From NCBI RefSeq assembly GCF_036016755.1, contig NZ_JAYXIH010000006.1:62001-126000 (forward strand): a stretch of DNA of 64,000 nucleotides. Direction: 5' to 3'. The notes under the pieces were generated by a model. That model was not told the origin of the DNA. It worked only from the letters and a program-made list of their open reading frames with translations, and did not search any database. The DNA comes from Aurantimonas coralicida_A. GTDB taxonomy: Bacteria > Pseudomonadota > Alphaproteobacteria > Rhizobiales > Rhizobiaceae. The translations under genes were made by a program, and so were the position numbers. This document shows positions 8,562 through 16,717 of the stretch, one piece after another (positions within the stretch are counted from its first letter, which is position 1; each line of letters starts with the position of its first letter).

Positions 8562-8906
8562 ATGTCAAAGAAGATGAGGATCGAAACGCAGGAAGAGGCC
8601 GACGTCCATCTCGTCGAGTCCCTCGAACAGGCGTTGAAATGGTTTCAGGGCGATGATTCCGATGTCACCGTCCACACCTTCACGATCGAGGTGCCGGACG
8701 TCGCCAAGCTGCGGCGCAAGCTGAAGCTGACGCAGGCCGATTTCGCCCTGAAGATCGGGGTGCCGGTGGCCACGCTCCGCAATTGGGAGCAAGGCCGGCG
8801 CTACCCGACCGGCCCGGCGCGAGTGCTGCTCAACGTTTTGGCGCGGCGGCCCGATCTGGTGATGGAGGCGATCGAAGCCTCCCAGCCGGTCGAGGCGGCG
8901 GAATAA
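8562..8906 (+). CDS. XRE/HigA-type helix-turn-helix protein (probable antitoxin)
   Basis: 114 residues. The N-terminal half (1-45) is acidic and would be the toxin-binding part; the C-terminal half holds a Cro/C1-type helix-turn-helix (about 48-95: LRRKLKLTQADFALKIGV then VATLRNWEQGRRYPTGPA), close to HigA2/NadS-type antitoxins. Such proteins neutralise a RelE-like ribosome-dependent RNase and repress their own operon. It starts 3 bp after the upstream small gene. The pair is on the plus strand within a minus-strand block, consistent with insertion as a module. Confidence 0.8.
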   Translation: MSKKMRIETQEEADVHLVESLEQALKWFQGDDSDVTVHTFTIEVPDVAKLRRKLKLTQADFALKIGVPVATLRNWEQGRRYPTGPARVLLNVLARRPDLVMEAIEASQPVEAAE

Positions 8907-8992
8907 CAGCCTCGTGACGGAGACGTGCCTAAACCGTGTGCTCCGCCCGGCCTTGCCATTGGTGGAGGTCGGGTCGAAGATGAAGGAGCGTC

Positions 8993-9574
8993 CTACTGGG
9001 CGAGCTTGTCGCGGAATTTCTCCGGCACTTGATCGAGCGTCAGTTTCTTCTGCTCCTCGGCGTCGTGCGCGAAGGCGACAAGATCGGCGAGTTCCTGGCC
9101 GGTCAAATCGATGACCGCGCCAAATTCCGCCTCCTGCATTGCCGTCATGGCCGATGCGCCGCGCCACATGCGGGCGGCGAATTCGAACGCGTTCATCGGC
9201 GATGGCATCTCGGCGGCGTCGAGCGAAGGGCCGACTTCGACCCCGACACCGTTGACCGAATGGCAGACGACGCAGCCCTTGTCGACAAACAGCTTGCGTC
9301 CGCGTTCGGCGTCGAGCGGGGGAAGAGCGATGCCGATGTCGCGCATCAAGCCCATCATGCGGTTGACCTGTTCGGGCGGCATCTCCTCGATCGCCTCGAA
9401 ATCGTGACCGTGCTCATGGCCCTGATGCATTTCGCGCATCTGTTCGAGCGGAGCGGACGCGCCGTGATCGTCGTCTTTCGTCTCCGAGGAATGACCGGCA
9501 GCAGCCATGGCGCCGGCGGGCGCGAGTGCCATGGATACGGCCACGGCCGCCATGGCAAGGGTGACATGGGACAT
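8993..9574 (-). CDS. Exported mono-haem cytochrome c family protein
   Basis: 193 residues from the ATG at 9574; an ATG at 9580 is also in frame, but AAAGGA is only 2 bases before it and 8 before 9574, so 9574 is favoured. A Sec signal peptide (1-24) is followed by a His/Asp/Glu-rich stretch (KDDDHGAS, HQGHEHGHD) and then a class I cytochrome c fold: haem motif CVVCH, GVGPSLD-like turn and probable distal Met in the AMTAMQEAEF segment. It would act in the periplasm as an electron carrier or as a small subunit; the His-rich stretch may bind metal. Partner unknown; neighbours (phzF, VWA protein) do not reveal it. Confidence 0.82.
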   Translation of the reverse strand: MSHVTLAMAAVAVSMALAPAGAMAAAGHSSETKDDDHGASAPLEQMREMHQGHEHGHDFEAIEEMPPEQVNRMMGLMRDIGIALPPLDAERGRKLFVDKGCVVCHSVNGVGVEVGPSLDAAEMPSPMNAFEFAARMWRGASAMTAMQEAEFGAVIDLTGQELADLVAFAHDAEEQKKLTLDQVPEKFRDKLAQ

Positions 9575-9826
9575 CGTCATAGTCCTTTCAGATTATCGCA
9601 AAAGCACCGTCTCGCGCCTTCAGGATCTGCAAAGGACGCCGTCGGTTCAGGAAACACACCATAATCTCATCCGAAAGCCGAGACCGTGGCCGCAACGATG
9701 ATGTAGCGTCGAACAAATGGTAGGGCGTTGATCCACATCAATTCCGGGCTGCGCAACCCTGATGTGCCGCCTTACGAAGTTCTGGAGAACGGCGCCGTCC
9801 GGATCGGTCAGGCGGACCGGCGCGGT

Positions 9827-10654
9827 TCAGCTTGGCAGAGAGATCTCACCCTTGAGATAGAGCACGCCCTGGCCGGCCACGACGACGGTCTCGCCGTCCA
9901 GCCGGCAGCGCAGATCGCCGCCGCGGCTCGACACCTGCCGGACCGTGAACTGGGTTTTTCCCAGCCGCCCGGCCCAATAGGGCACCAGCGAGCAATGGGC
10001 CGAGCCGGTGACCGGATCCTCGTCGATGCCGGCCTTCGGCGCGAACATGCGCGAGACGAAGTCGACGGCGTCGCCGGGCGCCGTCGCGATGACGTTGCGC
10101 GGTGGCAAAGCCGCGATCGCTCTTATGTCCGGCGCCAGACCGACGATTTCGGCCTCGGTCTCGAAGACGGCGAGGTAGGAGGTGTCGCCGGGGACGGCGA
10201 AGGAGACCACCGCCTGCGGCCGGGCGCCGAGGGCGTCGGCCAGCCTGTCGATATCGGCCGCCTCGACGGTTCCGGCCTCGTGACGACGCGGGAAGCGCAT
10301 CACATACCAGCCGTCATCGCCCCGCGTCACGCTGAGCTCGCCCGATTCCTGTGTGACGAAGGTCAGCGTCGCCGCGGTCTCCCCGAGGCATTCGGTGAGG
10401 ACGAACGCGGTGGCCAGTGTCGCGTGGCCGCAGAGCGGCACCTCGATCGCCGGGGTGAACCAGCGCAGCTCCCAGCGTGCCTCGCCGGCCGGCACGAAGA
10501 AGGCGGTTTCGGCGAGGTTGTTCTCGGCCGCAATCGCCTGCATCGTTGCGTCCGGCAGCCAGGATTCGAGCGGCACCACGGCCGCCGGATTGCCGGAAAA
10601 CAGCCGGTCGGTGAAGGCGTCAACCTGATAGAGGGGGAGGCGGGTTGCTGTCAT
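9827..10654 (-). CDS. PhzF-family epimerase/isomerase
   Basis: 275 residues from the ATG at 10654. Two tandem diaminopimelate-epimerase-like halves. Characteristic motifs: QVDAFTDRLFSGNPAAVV at the start, the catalytic-glutamate segment NNLAETAFF, LCGHATLATAFVL, and near the C terminus EDPVTGSAHCSLVPYW. PhzF proteins catalyse proton shifts on small substrates; most genomic members have unknown substrates, and no phenazine genes are present here. An 7-bp gap separates it from the GNAT gene upstream, so moxR-GNAT-phzF probably form one transcript. Confidence 0.92.
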   Translation of the reverse strand: MTATRLPLYQVDAFTDRLFSGNPAAVVPLESWLPDATMQAIAAENNLAETAFFVPAGEARWELRWFTPAIEVPLCGHATLATAFVLTECLGETAATLTFVTQESGELSVTRGDDGWYVMRFPRRHEAGTVEAADIDRLADALGARPQAVVSFAVPGDTSYLAVFETEAEIVGLAPDIRAIAALPPRNVIATAPGDAVDFVSRMFAPKAGIDEDPVTGSAHCSLVPYWAGRLGKTQFTVRQVSSRGGDLRCRLDGETVVVAGQGVLYLKGEISLPS

Positions 10655-10661
10655 GTCGGTC

Positions 10662-11102
10662 TCAGCGCTGATATTTGATGAACGGCGTTTTGCTCCCGAC
10701 TCGATCATAGAGCTGGCGGCCCGTGTAGTTGAACTCCTGCGTCATCCAGTAGACGGCGGGACAACCGGCGTCGTCCGCCGCCGCATAGACAGCTTCGATC
10801 AGTTTTCGGCCGACGCCCAGGCCTCGTGCGGCCGGGTCGGCGAAGAGATCCTGCAGATAGACGACGTTCTCGCTGCGCCAACAATGGCGATGCTGCAAGT
10901 AGTGTACGAGACCGACAATCTGGCCGTCACGGACCGCCAGTAGGCCGCATGGGTCGTAGAGCGCCTGGCCGAGCAATCGCGCGAAGGTCGTTGCGTAGAC
11001 CTCCTCGGTGATCGTGGTCCCGTAGAATTGGAGATAGGCGGTCCAGAGCCGTCGCCAGTCGGCTTCGTCCGTGGCTTCCAACGGGCGGACCGTAATGGTC
11101 AT
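10662..11102 (-). CDS. GNAT-family N-acetyltransferase
   Basis: 146 residues from ATG 11102 (a GTG at 11108 overlaps the moxR stop as GTGA and would add two residues). The fold is recognised from TVRPLEATDEADWRRLW at the start, the acetyl-CoA loop region DLFADPAARGLGVGRKLIEAV (R/Q-x-x-G-x-G/A form: RGLGVG), and a C-terminal YDRVGSKTPFIKYQ typical of small acetyltransferases acting on amines. The substrate cannot be told. Two bases separate it from the moxR stop. Confidence 0.85.
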   Translation of the reverse strand: MTITVRPLEATDEADWRRLWTAYLQFYGTTITEEVYATTFARLLGQALYDPCGLLAVRDGQIVGLVHYLQHRHCWRSENVVYLQDLFADPAARGLGVGRKLIEAVYAAADDAGCPAVYWMTQEFNYTGRQLYDRVGSKTPFIKYQR

Positions 11103-11104
11103 GC

Positions 11105-11944
11105 TCACCCCTTCCGCCGCGCCAAAAACGCCAATCGCTCGAACAGATGCACGTCCTGTTCGTTCTTCAACAGCGCGCCGGCGAGCTTCGGCAGGGCGCT
11201 GGTCGGGCTCTCCCTGAGGTCCTTGGGCTCGATGTCCTCGGCGACGAGCAGGCGAATCCAGTCCAGCGCCTCCGAGGTCGACGGCCGTTTCTTGACGCCC
11301 GGCTGCTCGCGCAGCTCGTAGAACTGGGTCAGCGCGGCGCGCACCAACTCCTTCTTGATGCCGGGATGATGCACCTCGACGATCTTCGTCAGCGTTTCGG
11401 GATCGGGGAACTGGATGTAGTGGAAGAAGCAGCGACGCAGGAACGCGTCCGGCAGCTCCTTCTCGTTGTTCGAGGTGACGACGACGATCGGCCGGTGCCT
11501 GGCCCTGACCGTCTCGTCGGTCTCGTAGACGTCGAATTCCATCTTATCGAGCTCCTGCAGGAGATCGTTGGGAAACTCGATGTCGGCCTTGTCGATCTCG
11601 TCGATCAACAGGACGACGCGCTCGTCGGAGGCAAAGGCCTCCCACAGCTTGCCGCGGCGAATATAGTTGCGGATATCGTTGACCTTCTCGTCGCCGAGCT
11701 GGCTGTCGCGCAGCCGCGAGACGGCGTCGTATTCGTAGAGGCCCTGCGCCGCCCGCGTCGTGGACTTCACCGTCCACTGGATCAGCCTGAGCCCCAGCGC
11801 CTCGGCGATCTGGAAGGCCAGTTCCGTCTTGCCGGTGCCCGGCTCGCCCTTGACCAGCAATGGACGTTCGAGGGTGATCGCGGCGTTGACCGCGACCATC
11901 AGATCCTTGCCGGCCACATAGGCGTCGGTTCCGGTAAAGCGCAT
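11105..11944 (-). CDS. MoxR-family AAA+ ATPase
   Basis: 279 residues starting at ATG 11944, chosen over an ATG at 11953 because CAGGA is correctly spaced for 11944. Walker A is GEPGTGKTE (33-41), Walker B VLLIDEIDKAD (about 111-121), sensor 1 VVTSNNEKELPDAF, and the arginine-finger segment FLRRCFFHYIQFP. MoxR proteins act as chaperone-like ATPases with a VWA partner in maturation of metalloenzymes or cell-envelope factors. The probable VWA partner is at 6929-8116, separated by GNAT, phzF, a cytochrome and a toxin-antitoxin-like pair. Confidence 0.93.
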   Translation of the reverse strand: MRFTGTDAYVAGKDLMVAVNAAITLERPLLVKGEPGTGKTELAFQIAEALGLRLIQWTVKSTTRAAQGLYEYDAVSRLRDSQLGDEKVNDIRNYIRRGKLWEAFASDERVVLLIDEIDKADIEFPNDLLQELDKMEFDVYETDETVRARHRPIVVVTSNNEKELPDAFLRRCFFHYIQFPDPETLTKIVEVHHPGIKKELVRAALTQFYELREQPGVKKRPSTSEALDWIRLLVAEDIEPKDLRESPTSALPKLAGALLKNEQDVHLFERLAFLARRKG

Positions 11945-12123
11945 GCGTGTCATCCTGTTTTGCTGTTGCCGGCAACCATAAGGTCCGGCGAGGCGGTGGC
12001 AAGCGGGGGAGGGCGTGCTTTGGCGACATGCCCCGCGGGCCGACCTTATCGAACCGCCGCTTCGCGCTATGTTGCGGCTGCGAAGCGCCTGCCCGCGTGG
12101 TGCGCCAGGAGAATTCATCGTCC

Positions 12124-13266
12124 ATGACCCAATCGAGCTATGCCGCACAATCGGGTGCTACCGGCCAGGGCGCTCTCGGCACCGTATTGACGGTGTTGTT
12201 CGCGCTCGCCTGCGGGGCGCTCGCGGCCAACCTCTATTACGCCCAGCCGCTGGTCGCGCAGATCGGCTACGCGATCGGCCTCGTCCTCTTGGTGCCGCTC
12301 GGCGACCTGATCGAGAACCGCAAGCTGATCCTCGTGACGATGTCCGCCAATGTCGTCAGCCTCGCCGGTCTTGCCCTGGCGCCGGGCCTGACGACCTTGT
12401 TCGCCATGATGCTGGTCGTCGGCGTCACCTCGACGGCGGCGCAGATGCTGGTGCCGCTCGCCGCCAATCTCGCGCCCGCCGCCGAGCGCGGCAAAGTCGT
12501 CGGCAATGTCATGAGCGGGCTTCTCGGCGGCATATTGCTGGCCCGGCCGGTCTCCAGCTTCCTCGCCGACTATGTCGGCTGGCGCGGCGTCTTCGGCCTG
12601 TCCGCGGGGCTGATCGCGGCGCTTGGCCTGGCTGGCCTGATCCTGTTGCCGCGCCGCGAGCCCCACGGCGAACGGAGCTATGCCGTGCTGATCGGCTCGC
12701 TCGGCAAGCTGTTCATGCGCCAGCCGGTGCTGCGCCGGCGCGGGATCTACCATGCCGCGATGTTCGGGGCGTTTTCGCTGTTCTGGACCGCCGCGCCGGT
12801 GATCCTTCTGCGCGCACCCTACAATTTCACTCCGAGTGGCGTGGCGCTGTTCACGCTGGCCGGCGTCCTCGGCGTCTTCGCCGCACCCGTCGCCGGACGG
12901 CTCGCCGATCGCGGCTACACCCGCATCGGCACTATCGCGGCGATTGCGACGGTGATCGCCGCCTTCGTCGCGGCGCTGTTCGGCGGCGTATCGCTGGCTG
13001 CCCTGGTTGCCGCAGGCATCCTCATCGACCTCGGCGTGCAGGCCAATCTGGTTTTCGGTCAGCGCGAAATCTACCAGCTCGACGCGACCATCCGGAACCG
13101 GCTCAACGCCGTCTACATGACCACCTTCTTTCTCGGCGGGGCGATCGGATCGGCATTATCCAGCCCGGTTCTCGAAGCTTTCGGCTGGGTCGGCGTCTGC
13201 ATCATCGGCATCGCCATGCCGGCGGCGGCGCTGGCCTATTTCCTCGTGGCCGACGAGGCGGACTGA
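12124..13266 (+). CDS. MFS transporter with shortened first periplasmic loop
   Basis: 380 residues from ATG 12124. Drug/sugar-type major facilitator: first span ending AANLYYAQPLV, a second span ending LLVPLGDLIENRKL (the cytoplasmic A-motif region), paired domains joined by a loop after LLPRREPHGE, and a last span near SSPVLEAFGWVGV. The Ala-Asn-Leu-Tyr-Tyr-Ala-Gln start is well known in this subfamily. Unusual: relatives have about 20 residues between AQPLV and the QIGYA of span 2 (loop plus start of the span); here V is followed directly by AQIGYAIGL. This looks like an in-frame deletion of about 60 bp around 12255. The 3' end overlaps a convergent gene by 31 bp. Confidence 0.82.
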   Translation: MTQSSYAAQSGATGQGALGTVLTVLFALACGALAANLYYAQPLVAQIGYAIGLVLLVPLGDLIENRKLILVTMSANVVSLAGLALAPGLTTLFAMMLVVGVTSTAAQMLVPLAANLAPAAERGKVVGNVMSGLLGGILLARPVSSFLADYVGWRGVFGLSAGLIAALGLAGLILLPRREPHGERSYAVLIGSLGKLFMRQPVLRRRGIYHAAMFGAFSLFWTAAPVILLRAPYNFTPSGVALFTLAGVLGVFAAPVAGRLADRGYTRIGTIAAIATVIAAFVAALFGGVSLAALVAAGILIDLGVQANLVFGQREIYQLDATIRNRLNAVYMTTFFLGGAIGSALSSPVLEAFGWVGVCIIGIAMPAAALAYFLVADEAD

Positions 13267-13925
13267 GCGGCGATGTCGGCCGTTTCCCACTTGTCGAGGA
13301 AAGCTTCGATCGACAGCGCCTGCATGTCGGGGATCGCGTCAAATAAAACCTCCGGCGGCCAGTCCCACCAGGTGAGGCGCTGGAGCCGCTCGGCGATGTC
13401 GGCGGAAAACCGCGCGCGCAACGGCCTTGCCGGCACGCCGGCGACGATGGCGTAGGATGCGACGTCCTTGGTCACCACCGCATTCGCACCGATCACCGCG
13501 CCGACGCCGATCTGGACCCCCGGCATCACCACCGCGCCATGACCGACCCACACGTCATGGCCGATCGCGACGCGCTTCGCGCTGCGGTGTTCGCGCCAGT
13601 CGGCGTCGATCGGCAGATAGCGGAAATACTCGTTCGGCCGGTAGCTGAGCTTGTGGGTCGTCGGTCGCTCCATCGGGTGGTCCAGCGCGTTGATCCTGAC
13701 ATTCGCCGCGATCGAGCTGAATTTGCCGATGTCGGTGTAAATGGCCTCGCCGCCGCGCTCGAAATAGGAAAAATCGCCGACCGAGACGTCGCGCAGGAGC
13801 ACCCGCGGGCCGATTTCGACGAAGCGGCCAAGGCGGCACTCTTTCAGTTCGGCGGATGGGTGGATGCGCGGCTCGGACGAGCGCAAGCGCAGGTCGTCAT
13901 CATTGGCGCGTTGGTTTTCGTCCAT
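13236..13925 (-). CDS. Hexapeptide-repeat acyltransferase (phosphonate-metabolism-associated subfamily)
   Basis: 229 residues. Left-handed beta-helix repeats are visible from about 30 to 90 (LGRFVEIGPRVLLRDVSVGDFSYF) and again at 125-175 (AIGHDVWVGHGAVVMPGVQIGVG), with the usual VVTKDVASYAIVAGVPARPLR end and a WWDWP segment near the C terminus. The overall pattern matches the DapH/GlmU-like transferases found in phn gene clusters, with the NHPMxR-like LDHPMERPT loop. No phn genes are nearby, so an acetyltransferase on an unknown acceptor is the safer reading. Its 3' end overlaps the MFS gene tail-to-tail by 31 bp. Confidence 0.8.
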   Translation of the reverse strand: MDENQRANDDDLRLRSSEPRIHPSAELKECRLGRFVEIGPRVLLRDVSVGDFSYFERGGEAIYTDIGKFSSIAANVRINALDHPMERPTTHKLSYRPNEYFRYLPIDADWREHRSAKRVAIGHDVWVGHGAVVMPGVQIGVGAVIGANAVVTKDVASYAIVAGVPARPLRARFSADIAERLQRLTWWDWPPEVLFDAIPDMQALSIEAFLDKWETADIAAQSASSATRK

Positions 13926-14137
13926 CCCATGGGCTCCGTTCCGCGACCGCTTTCCTCGCCGCGGCGGTCCCCGTGGCTCTAAACCGCGGCGCGGCGTCGG
14001 TACAGGCCGGCCGTGCGGAAGCGGCGGGGAGACGACAGAAGGCGCATCGTCGCGGCCAGTTGGCTATGCTGCCGACTGGCGGGATCTTTCTCTATGACGT
14101 AAGGTAAATCGCGGCACCGTGGAACCGGGAGGATCCG

Positions 14138-15493
14138 ATGGCGGAGAATGGTTGTTGCGGGCCGGGCTATGCCTCGCCCAAGGAGGCGATGCAGGCTCAG
14201 CGGGAGAAGCTGCTTTACACGGTCGCTCTGTACGTTGGCACGGGGGTGGAAAAGCCGGATTATCTGGCGACGGTCGATGTCGACCCGGATAGCCCCACCT
14301 ATTCCAGCGTCGTGGCGCGCACCGAAATGCCGCAGATCGGCGACGAGCTGCACCATTCGGGCTGGAACGCCTGCTCGTCCTGTCACGACGATTCCTCGAA
14401 ATCCCGCCGCTATCTGCTGATGCCGGGCGTGCGGACCTCGAACATCAACGTGATCGACACGGCCGACGCCGCGAACCCCAAGCTACACACGGTGGTATCC
14501 GGCGACGAGATCAAGGCGAAGACCAACCTGTCGGCGCCGCATACCGTGCATTGCCTCGGCTCGGACATCATTATCTCGATGCTGGGTGACGCCGATGGCA
14601 ACGGGCCCGGCGGTTTTCTGCATCTCGACGAGAATTTCGACATCGTCGGCCGCTGGGAGAACGAGCTCAACGGCATGAAGTACAATTACGATTTCTGGTA
14701 CCAGCCGCGCCACAACATGATGGTCAGTTCCGAATGGGCCGCGCCGAACACCTTTCTGCCGGGCTTCGAACTCGACGACGTCGCCGCCGGCAAATACGGC
14801 CAATCCGTCCATTTCTGGGACTTCAAGGGCAAGAAGGTGGCCAAATCGGTCGATCTCGGCGCGGAGGGCATGATTCCGCTGGAGGTGCGCGGCCTGCATG
14901 ACCCGGAATCGCATCACGGCTATTTCGCCGCGACGCTGTCGTCCAACGTCTTCCATTGGTGGAAGGACGATGCCGGCGAACCCCAGTTGGAGAAGGTGAT
15001 CGATATCCCCACGATCGATGTCGCGGGCTTCCCGGTGCCGATGCCGTCGCTGATCACCGACATCCTGATCTCGATGGACGACCGCTACATCTATTTCGCC
15101 AACTGGCTGCATGGCGATCTCAGGCAATACGACATCGCCGATCGCTCGAATCCGAAGCTGACCGGCCAGGTCTGGCTCGGCGGCATGCTCGGCAAGGCGC
15201 CGGAGGTCAACGGCGTCACGGTGCAGGGCGCGCCGCAGATGATCCAGCTGTCGCTGGACGGTAAGCGGCTCTACGTCACGACGTCGCTGTTCTCCACCTG
15301 GGACAATCAGTTCTACCCGGGCATGAAGGAGAAGGGCGCGCAGATGTTCATGATCGACTGCGACACCGAGAAGGGTGGCATGTCGATCAATCCCGACTTC
15401 GTCGTCGATTTCGGCAAGGAGCCGAACGGTCCGGCGCGCTGCCATGAGATGCGCTATCCGGGCGGCGACGTGACCAGCGACATCTGGATGTGA
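14138..15493 (+). CDS. mtoX: Methanethiol oxidase (selenium-binding protein 56 family)
   Basis: 451 residues, the family's usual length. SBP56/SELENBP1 beta-propeller proteins of bacteria oxidise methanethiol to formaldehyde, H2S and H2O2 with copper. Seen: N-terminal CCGPGY, the YVGTGVEKPDYLATVD segment, conserved HHSGWNACSSC (about residues 69-79), APHTVHCLG, a His cluster (GLHDPESHHGYF) and ISMDDRYIYFANWLHGD before the end DIWM. No signal peptide is seen, whereas the characterised Hyphomicrobium enzyme is described as periplasmic. It is followed by a ferredoxin and an SCO1/SenC copper chaperone; mtoX with an SCO1 gene is a known arrangement. RBS GGGAGGA precedes ATG 14138. Confidence 0.92.
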   Translation: MAENGCCGPGYASPKEAMQAQREKLLYTVALYVGTGVEKPDYLATVDVDPDSPTYSSVVARTEMPQIGDELHHSGWNACSSCHDDSSKSRRYLLMPGVRTSNINVIDTADAANPKLHTVVSGDEIKAKTNLSAPHTVHCLGSDIIISMLGDADGNGPGGFLHLDENFDIVGRWENELNGMKYNYDFWYQPRHNMMVSSEWAAPNTFLPGFELDDVAAGKYGQSVHFWDFKGKKVAKSVDLGAEGMIPLEVRGLHDPESHHGYFAATLSSNVFHWWKDDAGEPQLEKVIDIPTIDVAGFPVPMPSLITDILISMDDRYIYFANWLHGDLRQYDIADRSNPKLTGQVWLGGMLGKAPEVNGVTVQGAPQMIQLSLDGKRLYVTTSLFSTWDNQFYPGMKEKGAQMFMIDCDTEKGGMSINPDFVVDFGKEPNGPARCHEMRYPGGDVTSDIWM

Positions 15494-15530
15494 CGCGGGT
15501 CGGCGGCCGGTCCCTCGACGGACGGCGCGG

Positions 15531-15887
15531 GTGGTGAAAACCCATCGGGTCAAGCTGGTGAATCGAAACGGCCGCGTCCTCGATGTTAGTGAGGATCAGC
15601 CGATCCTTGACGCCGCCGAGGCGGCCGGGCTGGTCCTGCCCGTCGCCTGCCGCTATGGCGGCTGCATCACCTGTGCGGCGCGACTGATCTCGGGCAAGGT
15701 GCGCCAGCCAAAGGGGACGGCGCTGAACCGCCGGCAGAGCGCGGCCGGCTATATCCTCTTGTGTGTTGCCCGGCCTCGTTCCGATTGCGTCATCGGGGTC
15801 GGCGTCGAGAGCCATGGCGATCTGTATCGCAATCCGTTCAGCGTCCCGCAAATCCCGAGGGCAGGCTCGCCGGGCCAAGGGTCATAA
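15531..15887 (+). CDS. 2Fe-2S plant-type ferredoxin
   Basis: 118 residues from GTG 15531 (GTG 15534 is an equally possible start; no good ribosome binding site is seen). The 2Fe-2S loop is CRYGGCITC (C-x4-C-x2-C), with the fourth ligand in YILLCVARPRSDC, as in chloroplast-type ferredoxins. It lies 37 bp after mtoX and 104 bp before the SCO1 gene. A ferredoxin in this place is not part of the textbook mtoX-SCO1-mauG arrangement; it may accept or supply electrons for methanethiol turnover or H2O2 handling. That role is inferred from position only. Confidence 0.85.
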   Translation: MVKTHRVKLVNRNGRVLDVSEDQPILDAAEAAGLVLPVACRYGGCITCAARLISGKVRQPKGTALNRRQSAAGYILLCVARPRSDCVIGVGVESHGDLYRNPFSVPQIPRAGSPGQGS

Positions 15888-15991
15888 ACCCTCGCCTCGT
15901 GCGGTCGGGCCGTGCTATTTGCGTCCGGAAATCAAATCTGACGCGCCGGAGAGGTGGGCGGGGTCTTCGCGATTCCCGCACCAAGAACGAT

Positions 15992-16585
15992 ATGAACTCA
16001 GTTTCGATCCTACGCGCGGCTCTATGGGCACTGGTGGCACTGCTGGCGGGCGCGGTGGTGGCGCTGGTTTTCCTTTATGGGCAGGGCAGCCCCACGGTAG
16101 CCGGCGAGCCATACGGGACCCCCTTTGCGCTCGTGGATCAGAACGGCGCGCCGATCACCGAAGCCGTTCTGACCGGCCAGCCCTCGGCCGTGTTCTTCGG
16201 CTTTACCCATTGCCCTGAAGTTTGCCCGACGACGCTCTACGAGCTTGCCGGTCATCAGAAGCGACTGAAGGAGGAGGGAAAATCCCTGCGCGTCGTCTTC
16301 GTGACCGTCGATCCCGAGCGCGATACGCCGGAAATCCTCAAGGACTATGTCGCCGCCGTTGGTCCGGACATCACCGCGATCACCGGTGCGCCGGACAAGA
16401 TCTCCGCCATGCTGAAAGGCTGGGGCGTCTATTCGGCGAAGGTGGGCGACGGCTCGGACTATTCCATGGACCATACGGCGACGACATTCCTGTTGGACGC
16501 CGATGGCGCGCTGGCCGGCACGCTGGCCTACGGTGAAAAGTCCGACACCGCGCGCGCCAAGCTGGATCGGCTCGTCGGGCTTTGA
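15992..16585 (+). CDS. SCO1/SenC/PrrC-family copper chaperone
   Basis: 197 residues from ATG 15992. One N-terminal membrane anchor (about 8-30, ALWALVALLAGAVVALVFLYG), then a thioredoxin-like domain facing the periplasm. Copper ligands are the CPEVC pair in FGFTHCPEVCPTTL and the distal histidine in SMDHTATTFLL; the TVDPERDTPE motif is diagnostic. Members deliver copper to cytochrome oxidase or to other copper enzymes. Placement after mtoX suggests service to methanethiol oxidase, although a general CuA role cannot be excluded. Confidence 0.93.
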   Translation: MNSVSILRAALWALVALLAGAVVALVFLYGQGSPTVAGEPYGTPFALVDQNGAPITEAVLTGQPSAVFFGFTHCPEVCPTTLYELAGHQKRLKEEGKSLRVVFVTVDPERDTPEILKDYVAAVGPDITAITGAPDKISAMLKGWGVYSAKVGDGSDYSMDHTATTFLLDADGALAGTLAYGEKSDTARAKLDRLVGL

Positions 16586-16717
16586 CACAAGGGCGGAAGC
16601 AAGCATTCGGCGCGGCGCGGGCAAAGACCCTTGTCGCCGCTCGGCAAATCGCGCCACCCATTTCCTTCGTGCCGTTCGGGCCTAGTTGGGCGACGTCGCT
16701 CGCAAGGATAATCGCAT

